A stretch of DNA of 36,593 bases. Source: Faecalicatena fissicatena. GTDB taxonomy: Bacteria; Bacillota; Clostridia; Lachnospirales; Lachnospiraceae. Each line of letters opens with the position of its first letter. The stretch's first letter is position 1. Location of the stretch: the NCBI GenBank assembly GCA_001028025.1, contig LDAQ01000024.1, positions 1-36,593 on the forward strand, read 5' to 3'. Positions 19,601 through 25,344 of this stretch are shown piece after piece. The position numbers were made by a program, and so were the translations under genes. Below the pieces are notes generated by a model. The model was not told the origin of the DNA. It searched no databases and saw only the letters and a program-made list of their open reading frames with translations.

Positions 19601-20180
19601 TAGCCGCAAACACCTGTCCGTCCGATGCAGAAAATTCTACGCAGACCGTGCCGCCGCTGAATATCGATGTATCATATATGTATGTTTCCAGCATCTGATA
19701 GAGCGCATTGGTCAGTTTCTGTTCCTTCGTTAAGCTTCCCGCCCAGCTGCCGCTCTTATATGCCTTGTAGTCATCCGGCGTTCCAATCAGTGAGTATATT
19801 GTGCCCTGATATTTTTTTGCCTTTGTTCCTTTTCCCTCCGACTCGTACCAAACTTCATCCAGCCTGTACTTTTTCCCATCGTTTCCAATCAGCTCGCCAT
19901 TTTCCAGTTCTTCATCAATACTCTTCGCCCCGTTGTCTTCCATCAGGCTCTCCAGTTTGCTCAGATAGCCGGAATAGCTGTACTCGGAAAGCCGGTTCTG
20001 GGCAGCAGAAAAAATCGTCTGCGCATATTCATTTTGTTTTCTGAACTGCGCATTACGATACCATGTCACCAGGCTCACGACAAGGGTACCGGCAAGTATC
20101 AGCATAATCACCGTTACTACAACCAGTTCCACTGTCGTATATCCCTTTTTACAATTCCCGGCCTTCCTTCGTTCCTGCAT
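7677..20180 (-). CDS. Giant GLUG-repeat prepilin (pilus-borne adhesin), ~4,167 aa
   Basis: A single uninterrupted frame of about 450 kDa. The N-terminus is a genuine prepilin: leader MQERRKAGNCKKG|YTTVELVVV (Gly-1, Glu+5) and a hydrophobic helix. Approximate architecture: pilin helix and pilin-like domain (1-300); mixed domain (300-590); 35-38 GLUG-type repeats, consensus (V/A)GGI(V/A/I)G.N.G.I at about 590-2000; a short coiled coil (2070-2105); a second coiled coil (2366-2406); repeated beta-sandwich, Fn3-like segments (from about 2510); and an acidic Asn/Gln/Glu/Thr-rich tail (4085-4166). There is no LPXTG or C-terminal membrane anchor, so retention should rely on the pilin helix. ATG 20180 follows GGAAG at 7 nt; an in-frame ATG at 20225 is an alternative. 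It lies between pilT and the other minor pilin genes. Inferred role: a tip adhesin delivered by the pilus. Confidence 0.85.
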   Translation of the reverse strand: MQERRKAGNCKKGYTTVELVVVTVIMLILAGTLVVSLVTWYRNAQFRKQNEYAQTIFSAAQNRLSEYSYSGYLSKLESLMEDNGAKSIDEELENGELIGNDGKKYRLDEVWYESEGKGTKAKKYQGTIYSLIGTPDDYKAYKSGSWAGSLTKEQKLTNALYQMLETYIYDTSIFSGGTVCVEFSASDGQVFAAMYSDKQKDFVYKTPDPKAEKTIDIRDREYSRRKGVMLGYYGVDTMAKATSPNAEKPVISEVRLNNADTLNLSFRLTKAEEAWNQLTYQLDIYNAASNNLDLTIMLNAQEGAENGKYMWPDAYNQKKQVLGTVTRYWYDKKGKSTAKTLGEYKFYLYVEENGTVHLVLDAADLDATTQTYIESYDGNGIGTESYSRPSYPGMGGAAEEMSDGCSFHRFGLSAEKIYCKIKGSGTGYKPTALKKSNTADVYYGDESTSVTREDETTWRYEIANARHLFNMRYIEDIDTKYAGLFKGNEQELKEYAYNVPEKITWLLTKDIDWKTLAKSKLLFRGGTVEETNTDFPSICSLREDSVFETKGYTSKNWRLEKDNHTIKGLTVTSQTNDSLKLKGSGKEITSTGLFLENRGVIRGISLDSIVVSGISNVGAFCGINSGSLENLAVKSSSDSSGISGKQKLDSSNSYIGGENVGGIFGAQDGKTAAKKQDFQKLLNRASVTGTRFVGGIMGRLTGDKKSEITVSGCQNYGAVSGKSESGNVQPMFIGGIVGYAENKTENTDNFVIEDCTSSPQYESETVDEIIAGIESEEGRLKGIYVGGIAGYNQWCDIKNCSTENESSRRQGYIFGDQYVGGIVGFNSGPASGIEGSSRVNEAHVVGNTYVGGIVGCNAGTVRDRAGNYVDAEGIVFADVADGIHVVEPRKERSLEVKISGWINKGIIVATGNYAGGITGFNAGWIFGCNSDVANRAEEDSLSEVTNLSGDYAGGIAGYNNGIIGNTERGLDGKATGASGDALSAICYISGHNYVGGIVGYNDVNALVEDYELAGGYINASGNFAGGYAGLNASVSLLQYTYDTATDTHGAGSAGKLVSKPNAVEGTYFVGGIIGGNLVCADSTIQTVFQTDNFLGNIDAKAYAGGFIGYNALLTAGGDQKEKVRAYQEGLNTKAGENADITYNFAEAVSGDFAYYPGTGLVISGYEEGVTSSKFGGVSAEVFVGGVLGYSKEINILTIQNVENLTPVTASGIIMESVAREQNGREAAADFGYAYAGGIIGKVGSRTELINCRNRDVGDVTATGGATYTGALCEINIGIIQNCQASSIGDNSKDMVGGICGVNLGVITDCEINNSTVTGRDNVGGIAAENFGLIHNTKLGPVRILSTGRNAGAIAGYNGRFSGHEGRVAVEKTESLDGGAVNVSGNINVGGLIGKNEGMLTAPSFGKAVFRGFVNGTENVGGIVGENSADLSSFDNRSVIAAGNGNAGGIIGKNTGSYSVSNCDNYGTVTAVSGYAGGIVAENSGTIKFCTNRGNISSSAGSAGGVTGNNTGNIDTCTVTGGLRVSITALNNVGGISGSNSGTIQECTIDQTSVTNTSKSTKESLAGGIAGKNSGIILLAGGKLQNSEVITCANGSSAGGVVGENSGGGKISGQTGPETSVQIKNVDLKTASAVSYCSLGGVAGRQSGTDSLIEHCEVVDAEIGTIALLGSTDMGYGGIAGTNEGTLSGCSFDGTVQIGGNGSNIANAGGITGKNMAGGLIEHCYIGVDKNKSNTIIRSGVSNKENQVYTAYLGGIAGWNYGTIRECDNDGETGAKESTDSVLISGNGGIAGGIAGRNEAGAVVTGTGAEKLSTGKNWSVQHYYYINDSGTGGICGWSGSGSSMSYVENHASVANLSGIKDSTAVGGMIGRLENQENNTFTMENCLNTGKIDGPSNTGGFVGRWKYNGGTIKNSFNTGKIGTESSSLVTGGIIGSIYDLTDYAGITVTGCTNQGEIKGQYAAGLVGRPAVCNTSNQVIFSDCINTGKVTATTAGAGIMTGSSSEFTRTSFYQCRNYGSGTKFYGIVNYNNGLVRMQDCFDVSGAGLLQKTSDSDKARIVNSYYYTKEIEAGMTKEEAEAAVEAARARVDDAEKLQKPAKEAVNSINNAGYGDAVYYNSDAEKNFSSLVIKDSGAFTDMFDGKTGNGNGCQVRPENGGDIKVGNPLIMKFTLAKTALSYDENEEIKELEYPSLKSFGDCWGANSSGSWTRYYIYTVSYTAADGTTKYLKVKESNQDKNIITAAFNNGTTVKAYKNWGDSVCQAETTEDPDKATRFFTFGLNYNNSGAADKSCGRFELDTRDVISDITFQADYVATYQGDVSSLYKENTNSISGTGYSTAGTVCEFVASTVLPGEELTTSDGKVLDVSKPVDAEANAKWEEATSAYEAAKKNLESAVEAWEQAKADLKTISNGGSIGDEEQAPEDDPGKSGSSMYASKTEETGYQPSYYNLRSGSTVTPNFLEAAKIPSLTARNAGRKLEAVNYSALDKKKDGSAYTLVEQYYLDAYNLKMDAKEPEFAVINAGGKTTLKIKEVSGAYGYQVCYQTKGKDNLSAPLFVLNTVTSLENGQGYVEYEIPQDSEWFGREYTFYVRAVNGTAYMKYYDAEEKFQDTEGQYRVPNDSNPEFDGQFQASNVSKWSGKTMLLSKPQSSPKVHLELVYQEGSKSFGWKAVLENPEDFEQGTVIPVYMSAVPKDQVASDRNKQATITVQGNGTYTVDTIITNFENTRRDNINFAVKALAIEGSVSESVLVMYQSAFYGINTLMGSSLYTAAWNGFYGNTPDGLNYQIGKKPDGSSVDLYIESDMVVQDYLEYGDGTKIDVSVSNGQSHITTTGGAAKITALADLPSDLLEEYGQYTVQTYPWQNQWYICQYGHIVKLNGKQSITKEELLTLKDADRNNEAVINSVTKKLNPGYMVRLEKDGTYTVIYSVLLAHSDTYTNQVKQNVLKVHENVDNTQRDYISQSANTDKIPIQPNPVISVGDYDVQPLGNGAAYTFKWDQGALESGAEYILQLYGHTESGDRTLQASQNVVQANEFTFKDSDGSWNYSRMTLRVTRKGTPTVDAAARSQKLPFYTEHTFEVKLALEQIAMPTVQLCKTEAGTADKDNMYYDVKWTGIADEGAVSIMEHLSGYAVTIERSRDDQVCSKYSSDDVEAIKKDLTEDGYAESVDEAAGTVIYSRKIENSDEDIYRDASSVEKTVVVSEIGDGSYDVTRREIWTFLSLSEAEKASSAALERSVDLSEFTGGMTINVSVKALAEKDSVMYKDGPAGVVREMELPIRLAVPGVKDLTMTEAYSTEKYMTIDDMNEDGLRLKMDGSGYGAVNGRYELRLLFYEAGAVGTDGELIQGAEPKYEMKDTITMGGSLAEGTYNLHGTEIDVTDASGENVKIKLSDCAGMYMAAAVRAVSDSQISSWWSYEDRHSKSYIQFRIPRVQNDVPELTMSKTSVIYSEEDHAEGITAGPDDNRAEQTTLTCTVEEYAEHYLLQIIHNSQNSRLAAGYDTLLEMDWIYAVRDGEKFHIYVLSSDAGEMEGLGEKLADSFLPDANLANARYLGDLPVDGGSLDLPYTLQVKTTEGTVFTAVSYLKYRISAEGKQEFILVLADPETVNGAAAAEETRTSQVMAKGVSGNTERHEDSNFRSWYRRTDEVTEIADTTGPVEGQDAAASLSARDRAGLEVNSSDARMRHFIYKLTDEAGEIRYISAYAKSEGNTTNSLLLPENGQYQIADGKLANTEVMAIEPDGKGISDLTAVDVSVNEVSKLKHNVIAQDGKNISVEAEHPQIRMNTRPDAADYTAEIAGTSRAAQIYMLQFTKGKEVYYHVFYKDTSGADLSAGYPLQGSEKGDDKYAEVDHTMIIPAAAGEYYPSCGAYDENVYYLGDIGEGKTIGLPWKLETEDNGSTLDTYGQLTQSGTTLILTLPDMDRIISDNFAQNGDTRQITFLACDAETGEGGASMSSWYRGDSGNMLKQSYRNQKSCSASWQESDSGIHIQYRNTDDGFEYTADFAAAWNAEEKKYTVNETGAIENYGILFRFEYEDGSVQLKYASDEAKSFTLADPENVKSVKIKVADWSGNGWTDWADPVNLSLTSEEEQHAAEASEDDTNAAKNENRTGHQDQNIPEENGNEDAGQKTGQDAENAGNTGTTGNSESQGKPDNSQTETDKEAAESVQIP
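14190..18340 (-). repeat. GLUG-type repeat array inside the giant prepilin
   Basis: Protein-level tandem repeat encoded on the minus strand: 35-38 copies of a core such as VGGIVGYN, AGGIAGYNNG, VGGICGVN, AGGIIGKNTG and LGGIAGWNYG, spaced about 25-50 residues. Each is followed by a hydrophobic turn (often GTI, GII or GSL) and a strand with a C/N-rich turn. The pattern matches the GLUG motif of large bacterial surface adhesins and IgA-protease-like proteins and would be expected to form a right-handed beta-solenoid. Copies are diverged at DNA level, so this is an old array and not a recent expansion. Confidence 0.85.
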
Positions 20181-20320
20181 ATACCCACTTCCATTACTAT
20201 TAATTATTCCGCCGCTCCCATACAACTCCCGTCATTGTTTATCTGATACTTAACCGTTCCAGAACCCAATATGCTTCCGCTCCTGAATCTGTAAACTGCT
20301 CTGCTGATCTTATCTTTACT

Positions 20321-21370
20321 TTACCAGTACTGCTCCAGGTCCCTCTTGTCATTCGTATACTGCGAAGCCGTTTCCCTGGTAATCCTTCCCTGTGATACCA
20401 GACGCACCAGGTCCATATTCAGCGTATGCATGCCGCTTGCATTTCCCGCCTGCATAACACTGCCCATCTGATGGGTTTTATTTTCCCTGATCAGGTTGCA
20501 CACCGCGTCTGTCCCCAACAGCATCTCTGTGGCCGCTATCCGTCCCTGTCCGTCCGCCGTCGGCATCAGACACTGGGTGACAACACTTTTTAAAACCCCC
20601 GCCAGCTGTGTCCGAATCTGATTCTGACTGCCGCTTGGGCAGGCATCAATCACACGGTCGATGGTCTGCGCTGCTCCGGTCGTATGCAGTGTTGACAGGA
20701 CCAGATGCCCTGTCTCAGCAGCCGTCATTGCCGCCGATATGGTCTCATAATCACGCATCTCTCCCACCAGAATAATATCAGGGTCTTCACGCAGGGCACT
20801 TCTCAGAGCCGATGCAAAGCTGATGACATCCTTTCCGGTTTCTCTCTGATGGATCAGTGCCTGTTTGCTGTCGTACTTATATTCCACCGGATCCTCGATT
20901 GTAATGATATGGACCGGCTTCATCTGGTTGATATGTTCAATCATGGCCGCAAGTGTAGTAGACTTACCGCTTCCGGTCGGGCCTGTCACCAGGATCAGGC
21001 CTCTCGGCTCCTCTGCCAGTTCATACAGTTTTTTTGGCATATGAAGTTCTTCCAGGGTGGGGATATGGCTGTTCAGCAGACGGATTGTGGCTGCCGCCTC
21101 TCCCTGCTGTCTGAATACATTAACCCTCTGCCGGTTACCATCGGAGGTCTGAAGCGCAAAGTCGATATCATATCCTTCACTCAGTTGTTCCTTCTGCTTC
21201 TCATTCAGCATCCCATACAGCATCGCATTCGTCTCTTCTTTGGACGGCTGCAGCGGTGCCTGGGTCAGGCGCCCGTGAATCCGGAATAACAGAGGCATAC
21301 CGGATGACATATGTACATCCGAAACCTCCAGTTCTCTTGCCATTAATATAATACTGTTTATATCCTGCAT
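20321..21370 (-). CDS. pilT: Type IV pilus retraction ATPase PilT
   Basis: A 349-aa cytoplasmic hexameric motor that depolymerises pili. N-terminal PAS-like domain (1-95, with the SDVHMSSG motif), Walker A GPTGSGKST (130-138), Asp box TIEDPVEY (157-164), Walker B with catalytic Glu in DIILVGEMRD (198-207) and His box GHLVLSTLHT (221-230). The C-terminal retraction motif AIRNLIRE appears as AVCNLIRE (289-296), so the first Arg is replaced by Cys. AGGAGG precedes the ATG at good spacing. Length is typical. It follows pilB on the same strand with a 70-nt gap. Its presence implies a dynamic, retractable pilus (twitching, attachment or DNA uptake), not a static fibre. Confidence 0.95.
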   Translation of the reverse strand: MQDINSIILMARELEVSDVHMSSGMPLLFRIHGRLTQAPLQPSKEETNAMLYGMLNEKQKEQLSEGYDIDFALQTSDGNRQRVNVFRQQGEAAATIRLLNSHIPTLEELHMPKKLYELAEEPRGLILVTGPTGSGKSTTLAAMIEHINQMKPVHIITIEDPVEYKYDSKQALIHQRETGKDVISFASALRSALREDPDIILVGEMRDYETISAAMTAAETGHLVLSTLHTTGAAQTIDRVIDACPSGSQNQIRTQLAGVLKSVVTQCLMPTADGQGRIAATEMLLGTDAVCNLIRENKTHQMGSVMQAGNASGMHTLNMDLVRLVSQGRITRETASQYTNDKRDLEQYW

Positions 21371-21440
21371 AACTTCTGCCTCCTGTCAGCCACCCCGCAT
21401 GTATCCGCCCGAGGACTGTTCTATTATTTTAAAACACGAT

Positions 21441-23132
21441 CTATGCATAATATGCAACCTTCTGAAGCTCTTCTATGGTGCTGACCCCTTCCAGGACCAT
21501 CTTCGTCCCGCACAGCTTCAGCGTTCTCATGTTCTGATGCTCTGCCGCATACTCTTCGATTTCTTCCGAAGTCACTCCTGTGGTAATCAATCTGCGTATA
21601 TTCTTATCAATCAGCAGGATCTCATGTATGGCTGTCCGCCCGCGGTATCCTGTATAATTACAGAGAGGGCAGCCTTTGGCACGCCTGATACGCACAGGGC
21701 CGCTGACCCCCAGCATATCCTTTTCCTCTTCCGGAGCCTCGTATTCCTCCGCACAATCGGGGCATACTTTTCTCATCAGACGCTGGGCAATGATTCCCAC
21801 CAGTGAGTTTGCAATCATGTACGGCTGCAGCCCCATGTCCTCCAAACGGATAATAGAGGAGGACGCATCATTCGTATGCAGCGTGGAAAATACCAGATGC
21901 CCTGTAATTGCCGCCCGCACTGAAATCGTCGCTGTCTCCACGTCACGGGTCTCACCGACCATGATAACATCCGGGTCCTGACGGAGCAGCGCCCGAAGTC
22001 CGGACTCAAACGTAAGTCCCGCCTGATTGTTCACCTGCGTCTGAGTCACTTTCGGCAGGTTCTTTTCCACCGGATCTTCAATCGTTGAGATATTGACTGC
22101 CTTTTTGGCAATATCCTGCAGTATCATATACAGTGTTGTTGTCTTTCCCGATCCCGTTGGCCCTGTAAAATAGATGATACCGTTCGGTGAACACAACATT
22201 TTCTGGATTTTCTGATAATCACTCTGTTCCATTCCGAAAGTATCCGGATAATCGATCGGAGAATTGCTTGCCAGCAGACGCAAAACAGCCTTTTCTCCAA
22301 ACACCGTCGGCAGGACAGATACACGGATATTGATGTGCAGTCCCTCCACTTTGATCCGGAAATGCCCGTCCTGCGGGATTCTCCGTTCCGCAATGTCCAT
22401 ACCGCCCAGAATCTTGATACGCGCAATCAGAGATGCGTGCAGACTTTTCTGCAGAGAGACATATTCTACGATTGCACCGTCAATCCTCATCCGCACCATG
22501 GTCTTGTCCTCAAAAGGCTCTATATGGATATCCGAAGCATTGGTGCTGTATGCCCGGTTAATCAGACGGTTCAGAAGGTTGATAATTGGCGTATCATCGT
22601 CATCATCTTCGCTGATCTCCATCTCTTCCAGTCTTTCTTCTTCCCGGATGCTCTCATTTGCAACACGCGCCGCTTTCTTCGCACCGACTTCCGAGTAATA
22701 GTAATGAATCGCCCGAAGCAGTTCCGCGCGTGGGCTCAGACTGATATTCAGCTGCATACCGGTGATCTGGCGGATATCCTCTATCCCATAGAAATTCATG
22801 GGGTCATTCAGAACAAGATTCAGCAGACCGTCCTTTTCATTTACCGCCAGCATCTCGTACTTTTCCGCAAGCTGTCTGGGGATCTTCTCAACCACTTCCG
22901 GATCCACATCCAGATTGGAAATCTCTACCACCTGTGTTTCCAGCCGCTGTCCCAGGGCCTCCAGCATCTGCGCTTCGGTAATGCAGCCAAGCTCAATTAA
23001 GGCGCCGCCGATACGGACTCCTTTGTGTTCCTTCTGGTAATCTATGGCCATCTTGATCTGCTCGTCCGTCACATACTTGTATTCTTTTAAAATATCCCCA
23101 ATTCTGAGGTTCTTAATACTTGCTGTTTCCAT
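21441..23132 (-). CDS. pilB: Type IV pilus extension ATPase PilB with MshEN-like N-terminus
   Basis: A 563-aa assembly motor (GspE/PilB family). Residues 10-62 hold two tandem MshEN-type motifs (RIGDIL..., then RIGGALIELG), the c-di-GMP-binding fold of MshE-like ATPases. Then Walker A GPTGSGKTT (324-332), Asp box STIEDPVE, Walker B with catalytic Glu in VIMVGETRD (390-397), His box GHLVFSTLHT (411-420) and a tetracysteine zinc site CPDC...CPLC (457/460/488/491). The frame is open to 23168, but the ATG at 23130-23132 follows GAGGCGG and starts 10 nt after the stop of the pilO-like gene, so I chose it. It sits in the canonical order pilD-pilC-pilMN-pilO-pilB-pilT. Confidence 0.95.
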   Translation of the reverse strand: METASIKNLRIGDILKEYKYVTDEQIKMAIDYQKEHKGVRIGGALIELGCITEAQMLEALGQRLETQVVEISNLDVDPEVVEKIPRQLAEKYEMLAVNEKDGLLNLVLNDPMNFYGIEDIRQITGMQLNISLSPRAELLRAIHYYYSEVGAKKAARVANESIREEERLEEMEISEDDDDDTPIINLLNRLINRAYSTNASDIHIEPFEDKTMVRMRIDGAIVEYVSLQKSLHASLIARIKILGGMDIAERRIPQDGHFRIKVEGLHINIRVSVLPTVFGEKAVLRLLASNSPIDYPDTFGMEQSDYQKIQKMLCSPNGIIYFTGPTGSGKTTTLYMILQDIAKKAVNISTIEDPVEKNLPKVTQTQVNNQAGLTFESGLRALLRQDPDVIMVGETRDVETATISVRAAITGHLVFSTLHTNDASSSIIRLEDMGLQPYMIANSLVGIIAQRLMRKVCPDCAEEYEAPEEEKDMLGVSGPVRIRRAKGCPLCNYTGYRGRTAIHEILLIDKNIRRLITTGVTSEEIEEYAAEHQNMRTLKLCGTKMVLEGVSTIEELQKVAYYA

Positions 23133-23142
23133 AAAACCGCCT

Positions 23143-23856
23143 CTATTCTTCTGTTTCTTCTGCGGCATTTGTCTGTGCCGCCTGTTCTGCCGCTTTGGCA
23201 GCTGCCTGTGCCGCCTGCTGTTCCATGATATACTGCTCAGTGTCTCTGCACATATAGATTTCCAGGGTCATCCCAAGCGTTCTGGCCTCAGACTCTTTTG
23301 CCTTCTGCCATGTAAAATCGGTGATCCGCATCCCCGGCTCGTTTGCAGCACAGTCATCCATCATCGACTGGATCTCTCCTCTGCTTCCCTGCAGCGTCAT
23401 AGATACCACCGCCGTATAAATGCCATTATATGTTACCCCGTCATTTGCTGTTTCCGTCTCACTCTCATCGGTGAAAGCCGTATAATTTTTTATCGTACTG
23501 TACTCCCCTTGGGAGGGCATCTTAATGTCCAGATCCTTCACGGTCAGTCCCTTAGAAAGAGCCAGTTCCGTCAGCATCTTATCGATCTCCATGCTTTTCA
23601 TAACCGGATAAAACTCTTTCTTCATCTCTTCTATATTACTCAGTACTGTAGATTCCCTGTCTCTCAGCACCGGGAGGGATACGACCTTCTGTTCCCGTTC
23701 CTGCTGTTCAATTCTTGCATCTGCCGCTTTCTCCTGAAGCTCCTGGCCTTTATCCATCAGAGGCATCAGGACACCGGCGCCTATACCGACGATCAGGATG
23801 AATACAGCCAGTATAACCAATAACTTTTTATCCCTCTCTGTCAGCTTCAGTGTCAT
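23143..23856 (-). CDS. pilO: PilO-like inner-membrane alignment protein
   Basis: A 237-aa bitopic protein: short cytoplasmic MTLKLTERDKK, one transmembrane helix (about 11-32), a coiled coil (about 35-80) and a C-terminal ferredoxin-like region, as in PilO/GspM. The last ~25 residues are an Ala/Gln-rich helix ending in acidic residues. It starts 29 nt inside the 3' end of the pilMN gene with its own AGGAGG, so translation is coupled. Sequence conservation in this family is poor; the call rests on topology, length and the canonical position after pilN. It should form the membrane subcomplex with the PilN half of the upstream protein. Confidence 0.75.
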   Translation of the reverse strand: MTLKLTERDKKLLVILAVFILIVGIGAGVLMPLMDKGQELQEKAADARIEQQEREQKVVSLPVLRDRESTVLSNIEEMKKEFYPVMKSMEIDKMLTELALSKGLTVKDLDIKMPSQGEYSTIKNYTAFTDESETETANDGVTYNGIYTAVVSMTLQGSRGEIQSMMDDCAANEPGMRITDFTWQKAKESEARTLGMTLEIYMCRDTEQYIMEQQAAQAAAKAAEQAAQTNAAEETEE

Positions 23857-25330
23857 CGCTTTCCTCCTGTCTTGCCGCCATAATACAGTTCACTTTTACG
23901 CTCCACTGGTCATCTGACCCCTGGGAATATCCTGTATAATCTACCGTGGCAAATATCTCCTGCTTATTCAAAAGTTCGATAAACCGGTTAATCTGGTCTA
24001 CATTTCCGGCCTTTGCATCAAAGCTCAGCAGGCCGCTCTTGGCATCATAACTGCTGATCTCTGCCGTAACCAGCCCCGAGGCACAGGAAGCCACTACCCG
24101 CTCTGTCTCACTGTCTACTCTTGGATAGGCCAGTACGCTGCTTTTGAGGCTCACCATACTGTTTCCCAGAGAAGATGCAGCCTGCAGTTCTTCATTCAGC
24201 AGATCGTACTCGTCACATGATGCCACAATATCCGTCCTCTGGTTATACTCCTCCAGCTCCTTCAGCTGCACGTTATAATACATCGCACGACCGCCCATAA
24301 TACCGACAAGTAAAAACATAACCGCAGCCAGCGCAAACAGCGGAATCATCATTTTTCTCCGTTTTTTCCTCCCCGCTTCCTTCTCTGGGTCTTTCACAAC
24401 CCGGGACAGAATCGAAGTCTTGGGATCTGTCTTTATCAGCCCTCCCACAGTCAACGCAAAGTGTGTCAGCTCCTGTCTGCCTCCGTCGGCTTTTCCGGGC
24501 TTCACCACCGGCTCCAGCTGCAGTGCATCCGCTTCCATCTCTGCATCAATCTGCCCGATACTGTCTTTATATATCTGCAGTTCATCCTCTGACAAACCTG
24601 CTATGTACACCTGTGGAATCTTCTGTGCCAGATCCTGTGCCTTGGCAAACTGCAGAAGTGTGCTGACAGTACGTGCTGTCTCCGCAGCGAATTCCGGAGT
24701 ACCGGACTCGGAAAACATTCGGTTCCTGCTGGAATATTTATATTCTCCGTCTACCAGAAGCAGGTTGATCAGTGACATATCATCTGCAAACTGAATAATG
24801 CAGGTTGAGCCTTTCAGCTGCGGAAGCCTTTTGGCCAGCCTCATGGTCACGCCCACTGCACTTTCCACACCGCTGATTGTAATATCCAGTCCTGCGAAGC
24901 TCTCCATATATCCGCGCACAAGTTCCCGCGGTGCCACAGCTGCAAAAAACTGTTTTAATTTACTTTTCTTTTTATCCCCCTCAGATAACGGAAAATAGCC
25001 GTAAACCGGATTGGAGATCCTCTCCACATCCGTAAATTCACGGCTGATATATTCCATCATTTGTTTTGGCTTCATCGCCGGTGCATCCACCACTTTCGTG
25101 GTGAACTGATTACTGTCGATAACCAGGTATACATTCTTCTTCGGGATATTGTTGGTCTCCCACAGATTCCGGATGATATCCCTGAACCCCTCCTCATCTG
25201 TGATGGTTCCGTTCAGGATACATCCCCTGTTATCCATCGAGTAATAAAGCGATTTTGCATGAATGTTTCCGCCGGAAACGTCCCCGTCCACAACGCGAAT
25301 GTACCGGTTGGACAAATATACAACTACCAT
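23828..25330 (-). CDS. pilM: Fused PilM-PilN type IV pilus alignment protein
   Basis: A 500-aa fusion. Residues 1-310 are a PilM-type actin-like fold (MVVVYLSNRYIRVVDG start, VVDAPAMKPKQMMEYI, VESAVGVTMRL, LTVGGLI), acting as the cytoplasmic partner of PilB and PilN. A basic stretch (RKKRRK, 321-326), one transmembrane helix (328-347), a coiled coil and a PilN/GspL-like periplasmic-type domain follow (350-500). In most genomes these are two genes and PilN carries a short N-terminal peptide (NLLP-like) that docks into PilM; here that peptide would be replaced by the covalent junction near 300-325. AAGGAGG lies before the ATG and the gap to pilC is only 14 nt. PilP and PilQ are absent, as expected without an outer membrane. 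Confidence 0.85.
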   Translation of the reverse strand: MVVVYLSNRYIRVVDGDVSGGNIHAKSLYYSMDNRGCILNGTITDEEGFRDIIRNLWETNNIPKKNVYLVIDSNQFTTKVVDAPAMKPKQMMEYISREFTDVERISNPVYGYFPLSEGDKKKSKLKQFFAAVAPRELVRGYMESFAGLDITISGVESAVGVTMRLAKRLPQLKGSTCIIQFADDMSLINLLLVDGEYKYSSRNRMFSESGTPEFAAETARTVSTLLQFAKAQDLAQKIPQVYIAGLSEDELQIYKDSIGQIDAEMEADALQLEPVVKPGKADGGRQELTHFALTVGGLIKTDPKTSILSRVVKDPEKEAGRKKRRKMMIPLFALAAVMFLLVGIMGGRAMYYNVQLKELEEYNQRTDIVASCDEYDLLNEELQAASSLGNSMVSLKSSVLAYPRVDSETERVVASCASGLVTAEISSYDAKSGLLSFDAKAGNVDQINRFIELLNKQEIFATVDYTGYSQGSDDQWSVKVNCIMAARQEESDDTEADREG

Positions 25331-25344
25331 ATCCTGCTGCCTCC

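Noticed and set aside
23044..23823. 259-codon plus-strand frame across pilB and the pilO-like gene
   Set aside because: Antisense to two well-supported pilus genes, with no recognisable domain and unnatural composition.
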